From: Psoroptes ovis
Taxonomy: Eukaryota > Arthropoda > Arachnida > Sarcoptiformes > Psoroptidae
Length of the DNA: 64,000 bases
Assembly (NCBI GenBank): GCA_002943765.1
Contig: PQWQ01000003.1
Span: 1,674,001 to 1,738,000 of the forward strand
Reading direction: 5' to 3'
The notes under the pieces: model-generated
What the model was told of the DNA's origin: nothing
Database searches by the model: none
What the model saw: the letters and a program-made list of their open reading frames with translations, nothing else
Shown: positions 20,507 through 31,248 of the stretch, piece by piece
How the letters are laid out: the number at the start of each line of letters is the position of its first letter
Numbering within the stretch: the stretch's first letter is position 1
Position numbers and translations under genes: made by a program

Positions 20507-22249
20507 ATGAATATAAATATGAACATCATTGATAAATTAGTTTTATTGATTTTTAATATAATAATATTGAAATGTAATAATTTTATATCATCATTACAAG
20601 AACATCCACCCATCGTACCGGTAAATACAATGACAATCACTTGTAATGATCCTGATGGTGATACATCTAAAATGACTGTAGCTTTAGGTGTTATGTATGA
20701 TAATATATGGCAATATACAAATAAGCACATGATTATTGTTTATAAAACAAAATCAACCAATTATGATCCATATAATCATCGTTTATATTTGCATAATGGT
20801 CAAATGTTATCAATGGAAAAAAGTTATAAACAATTTTTTGAAAAATCTGAACAAAGTTTAAAAAATGTATGGCATGAAATGTCTGCAGATGATCATGGAA
20901 ATTTCGCTAAACGTTTCATATCATTAGGTTTATATATGGATCAACAATCACAATTCATGTTGAATTTTATGATCAGCTCTAATGGTAAAGATTTTCGCCA
21001 TATAACATTTTATGGTTCACAAGGTACAATGAAAATTGATCAAAAACATTATTCAGTACATATATCATCAATCATAATGATCAGTGGTGAAAAATCTGAT
21101 AATTTTGTGCAATTATTATTGATAAAATCATATGAAAAACTAGCACCACAACAAACAAACATGCCTATGGTACAAGTACATTGGAATAATATCAATAATG
21201 ATAATGATCTGCTGAAACCATTCGGGTATCTTTGTTTTTCATTTAGTCATCGTAATGCAATTCGCTTACAAGAACAATCACGACAATGTAATACTACCAT
21301 TTATTTGTTACAATCAATACAATATGGTTTCATCATAGAACAATTTGTTTATTTGATAGCGACAAAATTTGAAGAAAATTTTGTTTTATACATGGATAAA
21401 AATATCTTGAACAAACGTAATCATGAAACAAAATTTTACGTTAAAAAACTATCAGAATTTTTTTATTGCAATAAACCAAACACGGATAAATTTTCTAAAG
21501 AATCCCATTCAGTACCAAAAGAGCCATGGCCAATTAAAAATTATCGTCCATTAAAGTATTCAACAACATTACAGCCATTTCAACGTGGACAAAAACCAAC
21601 AAAACCACCATTAAGTATTGATAAGGATAAAGTTGATCAGCAACAACCAAACCATCCGCATCAATATCCAGATAATGATGATGATAATAATGGCAAATAT
21701 TATCGTCACATAACATTGATATTGTTTACGATTAAAAATATTGTCATGTTGTCTATATTATTTGTTGTAATTTTCATAATTAAAAAACGTGAAAAGAAAG
21801 AAGGTGTCAATGTCGAAGATAACAGTAGCAGTAGTAGCCGTAGCAGTAAAAATAGTCGTCGTAGTAATATATCAACAATAGGATCAAGTAGATTCTCATC
21901 TACATCCGCATCATCATTATCATCAATTTCAGGCACAAAACGTTCAAAATTATCATCAATCAGTGGTGCTAAATCAAGATCATCAATGAGTGTTGGTACA
22001 TCAAAATTATCATTTTCTTCATCGAATATCAATGATAAACGTATGAAAAGAAAAAAACCGATCAAAGCAAAATTACCGATCAAAAAGCAAAAAGGACGGC
22101 GATCTCCAATAATGAAAATGAAACTAAAAGGTTCGAAAGGTAAACGGCCATCATCAGCCGTTTCATCATTATCATCATCTTCGACACGTTCAACCAGATC
22201 AGCTGCACCATCATCAACAACAATGATTCGTTCAAAATTACGAAAATAA
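20507..22249 (+). CDS. Four-cysteine mite family member A: predicted type I membrane protein with basic Ser/Lys tail
   Basis: Single exon, 580 residues; function unknown. A hydrophobic segment at residues 8-22 looks like a signal peptide. The ectodomain (about 30-400) has cysteines at 46, 243, 261 and 321 that match three other genes in the window in order and spacing, and ends in LSEFFYC. It contains the IQYGFIIEQFVYLIA block equivalent to YGF...LxLI in the paralogues. A Pro/Gln/Asp-rich linker (340-400) leads to one transmembrane segment (about 403-427, ending FVVIFIIKK). The tail (428-580) is almost wholly Ser, Arg and Lys with little acidic character. The nearest relative in architecture is the gene ending at 42060. 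Cell-surface anchoring with a nucleic-acid- or phospholipid-binding tail is conceivable, but nothing in the sequence proves it. Confidence 0.72.
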   Translation: MNINMNIIDKLVLLIFNIIILKCNNFISSLQEHPPIVPVNTMTITCNDPDGDTSKMTVALGVMYDNIWQYTNKHMIIVYKTKSTNYDPYNHRLYLHNGQMLSMEKSYKQFFEKSEQSLKNVWHEMSADDHGNFAKRFISLGLYMDQQSQFMLNFMISSNGKDFRHITFYGSQGTMKIDQKHYSVHISSIIMISGEKSDNFVQLLLIKSYEKLAPQQTNMPMVQVHWNNINNDNDLLKPFGYLCFSFSHRNAIRLQEQSRQCNTTIYLLQSIQYGFIIEQFVYLIATKFEENFVLYMDKNILNKRNHETKFYVKKLSEFFYCNKPNTDKFSKESHSVPKEPWPIKNYRPLKYSTTLQPFQRGQKPTKPPLSIDKDKVDQQQPNHPHQYPDNDDDNNGKYYRHITLILFTIKNIVMLSILFVVIFIIKKREKKEGVNVEDNSSSSSRSSKNSRRSNISTIGSSRFSSTSASSLSSISGTKRSKLSSISGAKSRSSMSVGTSKLSFSSSNINDKRMKRKKPIKAKLPIKKQKGRRSPIMKMKLKGSKGKRPSSAVSSLSSSSTRSTRSAAPSSTTMIRSKLRK

Positions 22250-22945
22250 ATGTAAATAAATCCAATATGGATTTTGTTTTCGTGCAAATTTGTTTTATTT
22301 CATTCAAAAAAAACAACAATCAAACAAAACAACTTAGAACTTGTCAATAAATAAAACACAATAAATGACAAGCAGCGAAAAACATGTTTGTTTACACTTG
22401 AAATATTTTTCGCTCTTTGAAATTCATTTTCTGATTATTTTGTTTTGTTTATTTGATTTTATGATTGACTATACGCAATTGTTATATATTTTAATACGAA
22501 ATATCAAAAGAATCATGTACGTCATTTCCTTGAAATGATCTATAGACATGAGTAGCCTGTTTGCCACTGGCCACCATCATCAAATGATCAAAATTGTTCC
22601 AAAAGGTTTGAGACGAAGTATTCTATATAAAAGTTCCAAAACTAATTAGATTTTCTTTCTTAAAACACTTGATGCTCATGCTCTTATGAGCTTTTTCATT
22701 ATTATTTTTATTAGATTTAAGGCGACCATGATTGTGATTGTGTAAATCGTCATCAAAACAAATTTTCTGGCTTTAATAAATCGCATTAACTCCATTTTAA
22801 TTCAAGGAAATTTTAATGTTTTCATCATTACTTTTGGAACTTGATCATCAAAATGACATGAAAATGTTTGATCCAATACATTATATTCAATTCTAATGTT
22901 TTAATTGTTGTTGATATTTATTTGGATCAAATGTAAACAAAGAAT
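22250..22945. other. Intergenic region between family member A and PHM
   Basis: About 700 bp of AT-rich DNA with no credible open frame or repeat. It should carry the PHM promoter. I see nothing else specific. Confidence 0.4.
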
Positions 22946-24277
22946 ATGGCACCAAAATACAATAATTACAATTTGAAATTATCGAGCATAAATATTGTGA
23001 TTATTTCAACTGTAACAATAATATCATTGTTAAATCATTATGTTACAGCAAGAATTCAATATAACAATAATAAAAATACTGATAATGGTAAATATTATCC
23101 AATGTTAATGCCAGATGTAAGACCTATGCAACCTGAAACCTACCTATGTACGGCATTCAAAATGCCACGTTATGAATATGAATTTATTGTTGAATATTTG
23201 CCGAATGCAACCAAACAAACAGCACATCATATTTTGATTTATGGTTGTCAAATACCTGGTTATTATGAACGCGATACACCACGTGCTGTATGGGATTGTG
23301 GTGAAATGACATTTGCTAATAGCAATCAAAATGATTATTATGATGATGATGAGCTAGAATTTTTTCCACATGGACCCGTGTGCAAAGGACAATCACAAAT
23401 TGTTTATAGCTGGGCAATGGATGCACCGGCATTAAAATTACCCAAAGGTGTCGGTTTCAAAGTTGGTTACGGTTCTGATATTAATTATTTAGTATTACAA
23501 GTACATTATGCACATGTTCATCGCTTCAAAAGTAATTATCTATATATTCATTGATTATTTTGATTCTTGAATTCATTCCATTAATTTTCAGATGGTGGAA
23601 CAGATCATTCTGGTATCACATTGCGAATGTTACCACAAAATACAAACGAGTAAATTTAAAATTTCAATGATTCATTTTTCCTCAAGTAAATCTAATGTTT
23701 TTTATTCATATTTCAGAATTGATAAATTAGCTGGCGTGCTATTATTGGCGACCGGCGGTGTCATACAGCCACACACACAAGGTATGAATTGAAAAAATTA
23801 TTGAATGAATCCATCAAATTGATTATTGATTTCTCCTATACATTAGATTACTTTGATAGTGCTTGTCAAATGCGTGAAAATATGGTCATACATCCATTTG
23901 CGTTTCGTACTCACACACATAAATTAGGTAAAATCGTGCTAGGTTATCGTGTTGATCGTCAAAATCGATGGCAATTAATTGGCAAAGGTAATCCACAATT
24001 GCCGCAAATGTTTTATCCAATCGAAAAACCATTGTCAATCCAAACTGGTGATTACATTTTATCACGTTGTACAATGTATAATAATCAAACACATTCCGTA
24101 CGAATCGGTTCTACTGGTGATGATGAAATGTGCAATTTCTATATCATGTATTATGTTGAACGTATGGACAAAAATTTAAAAAAGAAAATATGTTTCACTG
24201 TCGGACCACCGAATTTTTATTGGAACAATTTGTTTGATGTCCCTAAAAAAGTATTCGAAGAAACAAATCAATATTGA
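22946..24277 (+). CDS. Phm: Peptidylglycine alpha-hydroxylating monooxygenase
   Basis: Four exons: 22946-23531, 23592-23649, 23717-23781 and 23847-24277, with introns of 60, 67 and 65 bp; 379 residues. The copper- and ascorbate-dependent enzyme hydroxylates glycine-extended neuropeptides, the first step of C-terminal amidation in secretory granules. A signal-anchor-like stretch is at 15-30. Copper site M: HH94-95 in TAHHILIYGC and a His in LQVHYAHVH; copper site B: HTH in FRTHTHKLGK and the Met in DEMCNFYIMYY. Substrate and disulfide landmarks such as DYFDSACQMRENMVIHPFAFR also fit. The protein stops after the PHM core, so PAL must be a separate gene, as in Drosophila, and not a fused PAM. 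Reading the ORFs without splicing would break this gene into fragments. Confidence 0.93.
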
Positions 24278-24537
24278 TTAAATTTGTTTTGATGAAAATA
24301 TTCACAAACACACATACACACTAAATCCACATCAATGCACACGTACACATGAGAACAAATGAACTGAATCAAATGTTAAATCAGATTTCTCTATTTATTT
24401 ATCGTTAAATTAATACATTATCAATGAATACAAGATTGATTGATGATAAGATGATGATGATGATGATAATAATCATAATAATCGAATTAAGAATTAATAA
24501 AAAAAATTCAAATTTAATTGATGAATTGATTGATATT

Positions 24538-26703
24538 TTAATTTGTTCGCAAGCGTTTCGATGATGATTCAATGGTCAAACATTCAATTTCATCATCATC
24601 ATCAACATCTATATGATGTATAACCATTTTTCCATTTGCCCCATCTTGCTCTGATTGACTCAATGATTTACGTTTCAAATTGACCATACGGTCTTGTTCT
24701 TTATTATTATTATTATTGACAGCTTTAGTATCTTTAACATTATCGATTTCAGCAACATTATCAATTTCAATTGATTGTTTATCATTATTAATTCGTTCCA
24801 AATTTTCATCATCACTATCGGTAACGATACGAAACAAATCACCGTTCAGCTGTTCTTCATCGTCCAATGTAAATTTTACATTTTTCAAGCGTATGTTCAC
24901 TTCAAAATCTTGCTCTAAATCTTTGATATTCAATTGTATATTATCATAAATATAATCAATTTTATCGATAGTTCGATCACGATATATTGAATCAGGAGAT
25001 TTCAATTCATCTTCATCATCAGCTGCATAGATCATTTTCTTTAAATCGTAGCAATTGATATCAGGTGCGACTGTTTTGAATTTTTTCATAATCAACTGTT
25101 CAATTAAATCAGCTAATGTAATACGATTGAATGGTAATTCGACAGTGAATTCTTTGACTATACCAGAACAAGCTAAACAATTACTATTAGGAGGTAATAA
25201 TTCTTCAATGGCAATTTTACTCAAATTCAATTGATTTTTATTAGAAATGAATACTGTGAAACAATTAGCCATAATACTCTGCGATTCTTCAGTTAATTCA
25301 TCCTTGTTCGGTTTCCATTTGGACTCTCTGTCATTTTCAAATATTCTTTGTGGTAATAGTGATTTTAATAGACGTAGTGATTGCAATAAAATATAGCCAC
25401 CGCCTACAATTGCGTTCGTTGTTGATATTGCCGGAATTATGTTGCCGGCCATTGATTTTACGTCAAACTTGGAATTACGTTGAATGTAAAAACAATGACA
25501 ACGAAAATTAGATATCGATGTTACAAAATCAACTGCAACATCATCATCTTTATCCCATTCAATACAATTATTGGGTTCATTCTTGAGTCTTTGCTTCAAT
25601 ATCGCGATACTGTCAATGAATATGCTAAGACATTCTTTCATGGTCCACAAACGTTGTTCATTGATAATTTTAGATGCTGATGAGGTTGATGATTGTGAGT
25701 TTTTTTCACCATTGCCATTCAATTCCAAAGCAATGGATTGCGAATTTTGGGAATTTTGCTGATTATCAAATTGAATATTACCATTCAAAATCTGTTCATA
25801 TGATAATTCTCTAGGCTCTCGTCGATTCTTGCGATTTTTCCATAAATTTTTCATACCTTTCAAATAGCAGATATCATGGTGAAATATTTTTTCAAACAAT
25901 AATTTAGCATCATAATCGATAGATTCAACATATTCTCTTGTTGTTTGTTTTATACCATCATTATTACTGATAATACTTTGGTCATCATTGTTGCCATTAT
26001 TATCGTCATTATTGATGACAGTAGCATCAGGACTAATATCTTCATCACACTGTCCGAATAATTGGGCAAACAAATGCTTAGCCCAGACAATACAATGTAT
26101 GGGCAATGAAGGAGTATTACGTATCGTACATGAAGCATATGTGTTTTCATCTTTTTTCGGTGGTATACATTCAAAACATTTGGTGACTCCTCTTTTAATC
26201 AATGTAACATTGCCGAAATAACCAGCTGATCCAGATTCTATTAAAGGACGATTTGCAGATAAACATAGTCGATTAACATGTACACGTGTCGCATTGTTGT
26301 CTAATGCATTGATGACGAATGTAAATTGTTGATAGAATTCTTTGTCATATTTAAGATTGAGTATAGAATCATGTATTGGTATTATAGTAGATATTGGCAA
26401 TTTAGTTTCAGGATCTACATGACCAAAACGTTCAATCGCTATTTCAGCGGCAACCATTGCTTTAGACTTGCCTACATGTTTTTTATTGTACAAGAATTGA
26501 CGATTCAAATTCGATACATCTATCGTATCCAAATCGATGATTGTGATGCGTGGAAAACCATTCAATATTAAGCCTTTCAATACTTCACAACCTATGCCAC
26601 CGGCGCCAACTAGCAATATATTTGATGCTTTAATACGTTTGACTAAATCACTGTCATTTAATGTTGATTTAAGAATATTTTCACTATTCATAGTGGTTGT
26701 CAT
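24538..26703 (-). CDS. UBA2: SUMO-activating enzyme subunit 2
   Basis: Single exon, 721 residues from the ATG at 26703 (the frame extends to a TTG at 26721). With SAE1 it forms the nuclear E1 that adenylates SUMO and passes it as a thioester to UBC9. The nucleotide loop GAGGIG is at 33-38, DLDTIDVSNLNRQFL follows at 57-71, and the catalytic cysteine is C192 in SCTIRNTPS. A zinc pair CFEC (176-179) is completed by CLAC near the end of the catalytic domain. PIHCIVWAKHLFAQLFG is nearly invariant in UBA2. An acidic/Asn-rich insert follows LFGQ. The ubiquitin-like fold and a C-terminal basic signal (SSKRLR) are present. It is longer than human UBA2 (640) because of low-complexity inserts. Confidence 0.94.
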   Translation of the reverse strand: MTTTMNSENILKSTLNDSDLVKRIKASNILLVGAGGIGCEVLKGLILNGFPRITIIDLDTIDVSNLNRQFLYNKKHVGKSKAMVAAEIAIERFGHVDPETKLPISTIIPIHDSILNLKYDKEFYQQFTFVINALDNNATRVHVNRLCLSANRPLIESGSAGYFGNVTLIKRGVTKCFECIPPKKDENTYASCTIRNTPSLPIHCIVWAKHLFAQLFGQCDEDISPDATVINNDDNNGNNDDQSIISNNDGIKQTTREYVESIDYDAKLLFEKIFHHDICYLKGMKNLWKNRKNRREPRELSYEQILNGNIQFDNQQNSQNSQSIALELNGNGEKNSQSSTSSASKIINEQRLWTMKECLSIFIDSIAILKQRLKNEPNNCIEWDKDDDVAVDFVTSISNFRCHCFYIQRNSKFDVKSMAGNIIPAISTTNAIVGGGYILLQSLRLLKSLLPQRIFENDRESKWKPNKDELTEESQSIMANCFTVFISNKNQLNLSKIAIEELLPPNSNCLACSGIVKEFTVELPFNRITLADLIEQLIMKKFKTVAPDINCYDLKKMIYAADDEDELKSPDSIYRDRTIDKIDYIYDNIQLNIKDLEQDFEVNIRLKNVKFTLDDEEQLNGDLFRIVTDSDDENLERINNDKQSIEIDNVAEIDNVKDTKAVNNNNNKEQDRMVNLKRKSLSQSEQDGANGKMVIHHIDVDDDDEIECLTIESSSKRLRTN

Positions 26704-27024
26704 TATGTGATTTTGGAACAATAATAATTTTCTTAAACTAAATTGAATTTGAAATGAAATTTCATATTTGTCCCAAAATCAAAAATAAACAAAAAAAAGC
26801 ATTGGTTGACAGAAACGCTCACAGAGGACGATACCAGATTTTACCCTGATTTCATAGTTTATTTGATTGTAACACTACTAATTGTACTGAAAACTGAGAT
26901 GTGAAAATACGATTCATTTCACTATTGTTTATTATTTTCTCAACAACATTTGTAAAATTGAAAGTATTTTGATTACGTGAAATTTTATTTTTATTCGTTC
27001 AATTACAATTCATAGGAATTCAAA
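26704..27024. promoter_or_regulatory. Bidirectional promoter region UBA2/CSN2
   Basis: A 321-bp gap separates the divergent starts of two genes of the ubiquitin-like/CSN pathways. It contains ordinary AT-rich sequence and a slightly GC-richer piece at 26810-26850. No known element is recognisable. Confidence 0.4.
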
Positions 27025-28605
27025 ATGTCGGATCAAGATGATTTCATGTGTGATAATAGCGACGATAGTTATGATTTAGTAAGTTTAATATGTCAAGTGT
27101 TCAATATATTTGATGATTAATTTGATTATCTAGGAATATTCTGAAGATTCAAATTCAGAACCAGATGTTGATCTTGAAAATCAATATTACAATTCGAAAG
27201 CGTTGAAAGAAACACCTGAAAAAGCATTGGAAAGTTTTCAACAAGTATTAGATCTTGAAAATGGTGAAAAAGGTGAATGGGGTTTCAAGGCATTGAAACA
27301 AATGATAAAAATTAATTTTCGCCTCGTAAGTCCAGCATTGGATTGAATTTAACTTTATTAATTTTATTTTTAAAATTTTTGAAAAAAGGGAAATTATGAT
27401 GAAATGATGAATCGGTATAAAATGTTATTAACATACATCAAAAATGCTGTTACACGTAACTATTCGGAAAAATCAATAAATTCAATATTAGATTATATAT
27501 CAACATCTAAACAAATGATACTATTGCAAAATTTCTATGAAACAACATTGGATGCATTGAAAGATGCAAAAAATGATCGTTTATGGTTTAAAACAAACAT
27601 CAAATTAGGAAAATTATATTATGAATGTAAAGATTTTAAAAAATTATCAAAAATTCTCAAACAATTGCATCAATCATGTCAAAATGAAGATGGTACAGAT
27701 GATTTGAAGAAAGGTACACAATTATTGGAGATATATGCATTAGAAATACAAATGTATACTGAACAAAAAAATAATAAAAAATTAAAGGTAATAATTCAGC
27801 TTTGATTGTAGTTATCAATGACATGCTAATAAATAATTTTGCTCAAATTTTGAATAGAAATTATATGAAAAATCCTTGTGCATCAAATCGGCTATACCGC
27901 ATCCATTGATAATGGGCGTAATTCGTGAATGTGGTGGTAAAATGCACCTTCGTGAAGATGAATACGACAAAGCGCATACAGATTTTTTTGAAGCGTTCAA
28001 AAATTATGATGAATCTGGGTCATCAAGACGTACCACGTGTTTAAAATATTTAGTATTAGCAAATATGCTCATGAAATCTGATATCAACCCGTTCGATTCA
28101 CAAGAAGCTAAACCATATAAAAACGATTCAGAAATATTGGCAATGACAAATTTAGTGAATGCATATCAAAACAATGATATACATGAATTTGAAAAAATTA
28201 TTCGACAAAATCGTCGTACCATTATGGATGATCCATTCATTCGTGAACATATTGAAGATCTGATGTGTAATATACGTACACAAGTTTTGATCAAACTGAT
28301 AAAACCATACACACGAATACAAATACCTTTTATTGCAAAAGAATTGAATATTGATGTCGCTGATGTTGAAAGTTTGCTAGTATCTTGTATTTTAGATAAG
28401 TAAGTTCTTTTATCTTTCATAGTTTCAAATGATAATTTCGATTTTCAATTGATTTTCTAGTGTAATCAAAGGTCGTATTGATCAAGTAAATCAAGTATTA
28501 GTACTCGAACACCGCCGACAAGAAGATCAAACACGTTATCAAGCATTAGAAAAATGGGCTAATCGGCTGTCTAATTTACAGCAAACAATTGTATTCAAAG
28601 TTTAA
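27025..28605 (+). CDS. CSN2: COP9 signalosome complex subunit 2
   Basis: Five exons: 27025-27078, 27134-27325, 27389-27787, 27858-28399 and 28461-28605; all introns are 55-70 bp with GT/AG ends. The joined product is 443 residues, exactly the length of the human protein. CSN2 (Alien/TRIP15) is a PCI-domain scaffold of the COP9 signalosome, which removes NEDD8 from cullins. The acidic N-terminus (MSDQDDFMCDNSDDSYDLEYSED) is characteristic. Repeated helices follow, then the PCI segment with YTRIQIPFIAKELNI, VESLLVSCILDNVIKGRIDQVNQVL and the C-terminal KWANRLSNLQQTI helix. It runs tail to tail with the kinase gene at 28701, 95 bp away. Confidence 0.96.
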
Positions 28606-28700
28606 ATGTTTATTATCTTGTAATTTGATTATTCTCTGTCTTTTTATTTGAATTAATTGAATAATAATTGATTGATCAGCCTCATTTGATATGATTGAAG

Positions 28701-29897
28701 TTATCTAGATGAACGAAGTAATCGGCTATTTGATTCAGCCATTGAATATTCACGAACGATCCATGTATGTTTGGTTATGTCAATCATTTTGATGCGTTGT
28801 TTTTCATTTGGTTCAAGCATTAAACGTATCAATTGTTTATATTCATTTGATAAGGGCTGCTGTTGACGATTACTTTGATTGTTATTATTCAGACTACTTT
28901 TAACATTTTGATTTGGGAAATTAATCTTTTTTTCCATCATTGATTGAATAATTAATGGTTGTGGTTGATGAAAATCAAATGGCAACGACATTGATGATAA
29001 CATTTGAAATAATGTTATACCGAGCGCCCATACATCAGCAGCGAAGGGATTATATGGTTTCATCTGCAATAATTCAGGTGACATAAATGCTTGTGTACCA
29101 CAAATGGACATTGCTAATTGTTGTTGATCGGTGACAACTTTGCTTAAGCCGAAATCGGTTACAACTAAACAATAATCGCCAGATATTGAATTACGATTTG
29201 AACATAATAATACATTTTGTGGTTTTATATCACGATGAGCAATACCGACCGAATGCATATGATTGATTCCACATAATATTTGAGCGAAATATAAACGGCT
29301 CTGTTTCTCACTGATTATTTTATTTGAATTTTTGATGAATTTATAAAGATTGCCACCATCAGCTAATGCCATAAAAATGTACATACGATTGAAGCCATTA
29401 CCTTGTACAACGAAATGGCAATAAACTTTGATAACATATGCATGCTTAACTCGTTCAATTGTTAACAATTCATTTTTATTCTCTTCAAATGTATTACGTT
29501 GATATGTTTGCTGCATTTCAATTACTTTGCATGCGACTTTTTTTCCTTTGCGTAAATCATTTGCAACATAAACAGTACCGAAACTGCCATGGTCAATTTC
29601 GTGCAATAATTCATAACTGAAAGATTTCAAAACATCATTCGGGCATTTAAATGGGCCATAAGGTATTTCATAGAAACGCGTCACATCGCGATGTATCAAT
29701 TTTGGTAGACGATGATTCTCTCTATTTTTAAACAATGATTTAGGTTTCGTATGCTTTTTCGCTGCTGTAGCAGTTGTAGCGGTTGAACATGAGGCTGATG
29801 TTGATGTTGAAGAAGATGATAAGGTTGTCGACGAGGATGATGAGGATGCGGAAGATGTGGACGATGAATCAATTGTAATTGATTGTGAAGATCCCAT
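28701..29897 (-). CDS. Serine/threonine protein kinase, CAMK/TSSK-like, with probable N-myristoylation signal
   Basis: Single exon, 398 residues. The N-terminus MGSSQS fits the N-myristoylation pattern (Gly2, Ser6), followed by a Ser/Thr-rich stretch to about residue 46. The kinase domain covers about 95-385: GSFGTV at 104-109, VACK with Lys124, HRDIKPQN at 221-228, DFG at 248-250 and GTQAFMSPELL at 267-277 (SPE replaces APE). All catalytic residues are present, so it should be active. Similarity is highest to the general CAMK/TSSK/SBK branch but I cannot name an orthologue. A Gln/Asn-rich insert sits near 335-355. It is divergent with the STK19 homologue (200 bp), suggesting a shared promoter. 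Confidence 0.78.
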   Translation of the reverse strand: MGSSQSITIDSSSTSSASSSSSSTTLSSSSTSTSASCSTATTATAAKKHTKPKSLFKNRENHRLPKLIHRDVTRFYEIPYGPFKCPNDVLKSFSYELLHEIDHGSFGTVYVANDLRKGKKVACKVIEMQQTYQRNTFEENKNELLTIERVKHAYVIKVYCHFVVQGNGFNRMYIFMALADGGNLYKFIKNSNKIISEKQSRLYFAQILCGINHMHSVGIAHRDIKPQNVLLCSNRNSISGDYCLVVTDFGLSKVVTDQQQLAMSICGTQAFMSPELLQMKPYNPFAADVWALGITLFQMLSSMSLPFDFHQPQPLIIQSMMEKKINFPNQNVKSSLNNNNQSNRQQQPLSNEYKQLIRLMLEPNEKQRIKMIDITKHTWIVREYSMAESNSRLLRSSR

Positions 29898-30097
29898 AGA
29901 TTTAGCATAAGCTTCACTAATGAAAATGCGAACCGATTCCAGTGTGAAGTTCAGTAAAATAGCCTTTTATAAACTGATTCGCGCCATTGTTACCGATTCA
30001 AAAAAATTCAATTATATTTGAATAGTCCATCAATGAATTGTTTTGATTTTCGCGAATTTTAAACAAATTCGTGTAATTCTTGTCAAAAATCTTCGAA

Positions 30098-31047
30098 ATG
30101 AAACGTGGCAAAAATTCATTCAAAGATGATTCAGCCAATCATAATCATAACAAAGAACAAGCCGTTGATGATGAACAATTTGAGAATGATCGCAAACGCA
30201 TCAAAAAAGAAATGAATGAAAAATTCAAGAATCTTCAAATTGGTAATTGTGATTTTTCTCTTTCAATTATGAATTGATTTTAAATCATATCTTATTTTTT
30301 ATGACAACAGATATCAAACAAATCGGTCATTTTGATGAAGTTTCAGATGCATTCGAATATCTAAGACAATTGTGTAAACAATCAAAATTAGTAAATGAAC
30401 AATCATTGCCACCGATTGTTTGGCGTCATCAGCTTTATTCATTATTTGAAAATGAATCCGAAGTGGATTATGAATTAGACCAGATGTCTGAAGAAAATTT
30501 GATTCGAGTTATTTATTATGATGAAAAATCGAATAATGATAATATCATAATCAAAATAGATGATTACATTGACTATTATACGAACAGTGACACCAAAAAT
30601 TCACTTCTCATCAAAATGTTCGTATCAAAAATATTGAAACCAGTGTCTAAAACCTATTATGACAAAGGCATTTTAACTCGTGCAGGATTCCATAGGTCCG
30701 AAACGCTTAAATTATTAACAGAATTAGGAATGCTGACAAAAAATGATAATGATGATCAGCGACAATTATCATTCGGTGGTTTAGGTATCATGGTGCGCGC
30801 CTTAAATAATGGCTACATTAAATTATTGAATATTATTAAGAAGTGTAAATATTCACAAATTTTACAAAGTGAGCTGGTTGAACGTTGTCAACAACAGAAG
30901 CCTAAAGAGTTGCAACAATTTCCATTAGAATTTCATTTCTATGACCTCTATGGCCGCATTGATGATAAAAATCGAATTCAAAAATCTCAATCTAATTTAA
31001 AAAATGATCCAATGATAAAATTTATTGAATTAAAAACGAGGAAATGA
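30098..31047 (+). CDS. STK19: STK19-type winged-helix DNA-repair protein
   Basis: Two exons, 30098-30242 and 30311-31047, with a 68-bp intron; 293 residues. The start is the first ATG (MKRGKNSF), since the upstream frame begins with TTG. Landmarks shared with human STK19 are LPPIVWRHQLYSLF, the segment MFVSKILKP, GFHRSETLKLLTELGMLT, the GRFIKYF-like GLGIMVRALNNGYIKLL and KKCKYSQILQSELVER. Despite its name, STK19 lacks a canonical kinase fold; it is built of winged helices, binds DNA and has been linked to transcription-coupled repair. Consistent with this, no glycine loop, HRD or DFG motif appears here. The N-terminal 50 residues are basic and could be a nuclear signal. Confidence 0.85.
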
Positions 31048-31248
31048 TTATTCGATGTAAAATTTAATTATCGAAACTGTAATATGCTCTAATCGAATAA
31101 ATGTTATATATTGTGTATTTAATATAAACTATTGTGGACTAATTTTCTGATTTTCTAATTATCTGAAACTTAGAATAGTGTCTAATCGTGCAAATATTTC
31201 GTGTATTGGAAGCATTTTACAAAATTTCCAATATTTTTCTAATATAAA

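Noticed and set aside
21706..22319. Long acidic/Leu-rich minus-strand ORFs
   Set aside because: They are antisense to the Ser/Lys tail of family member A; Ser codons read backwards give Asp/Leu codons.
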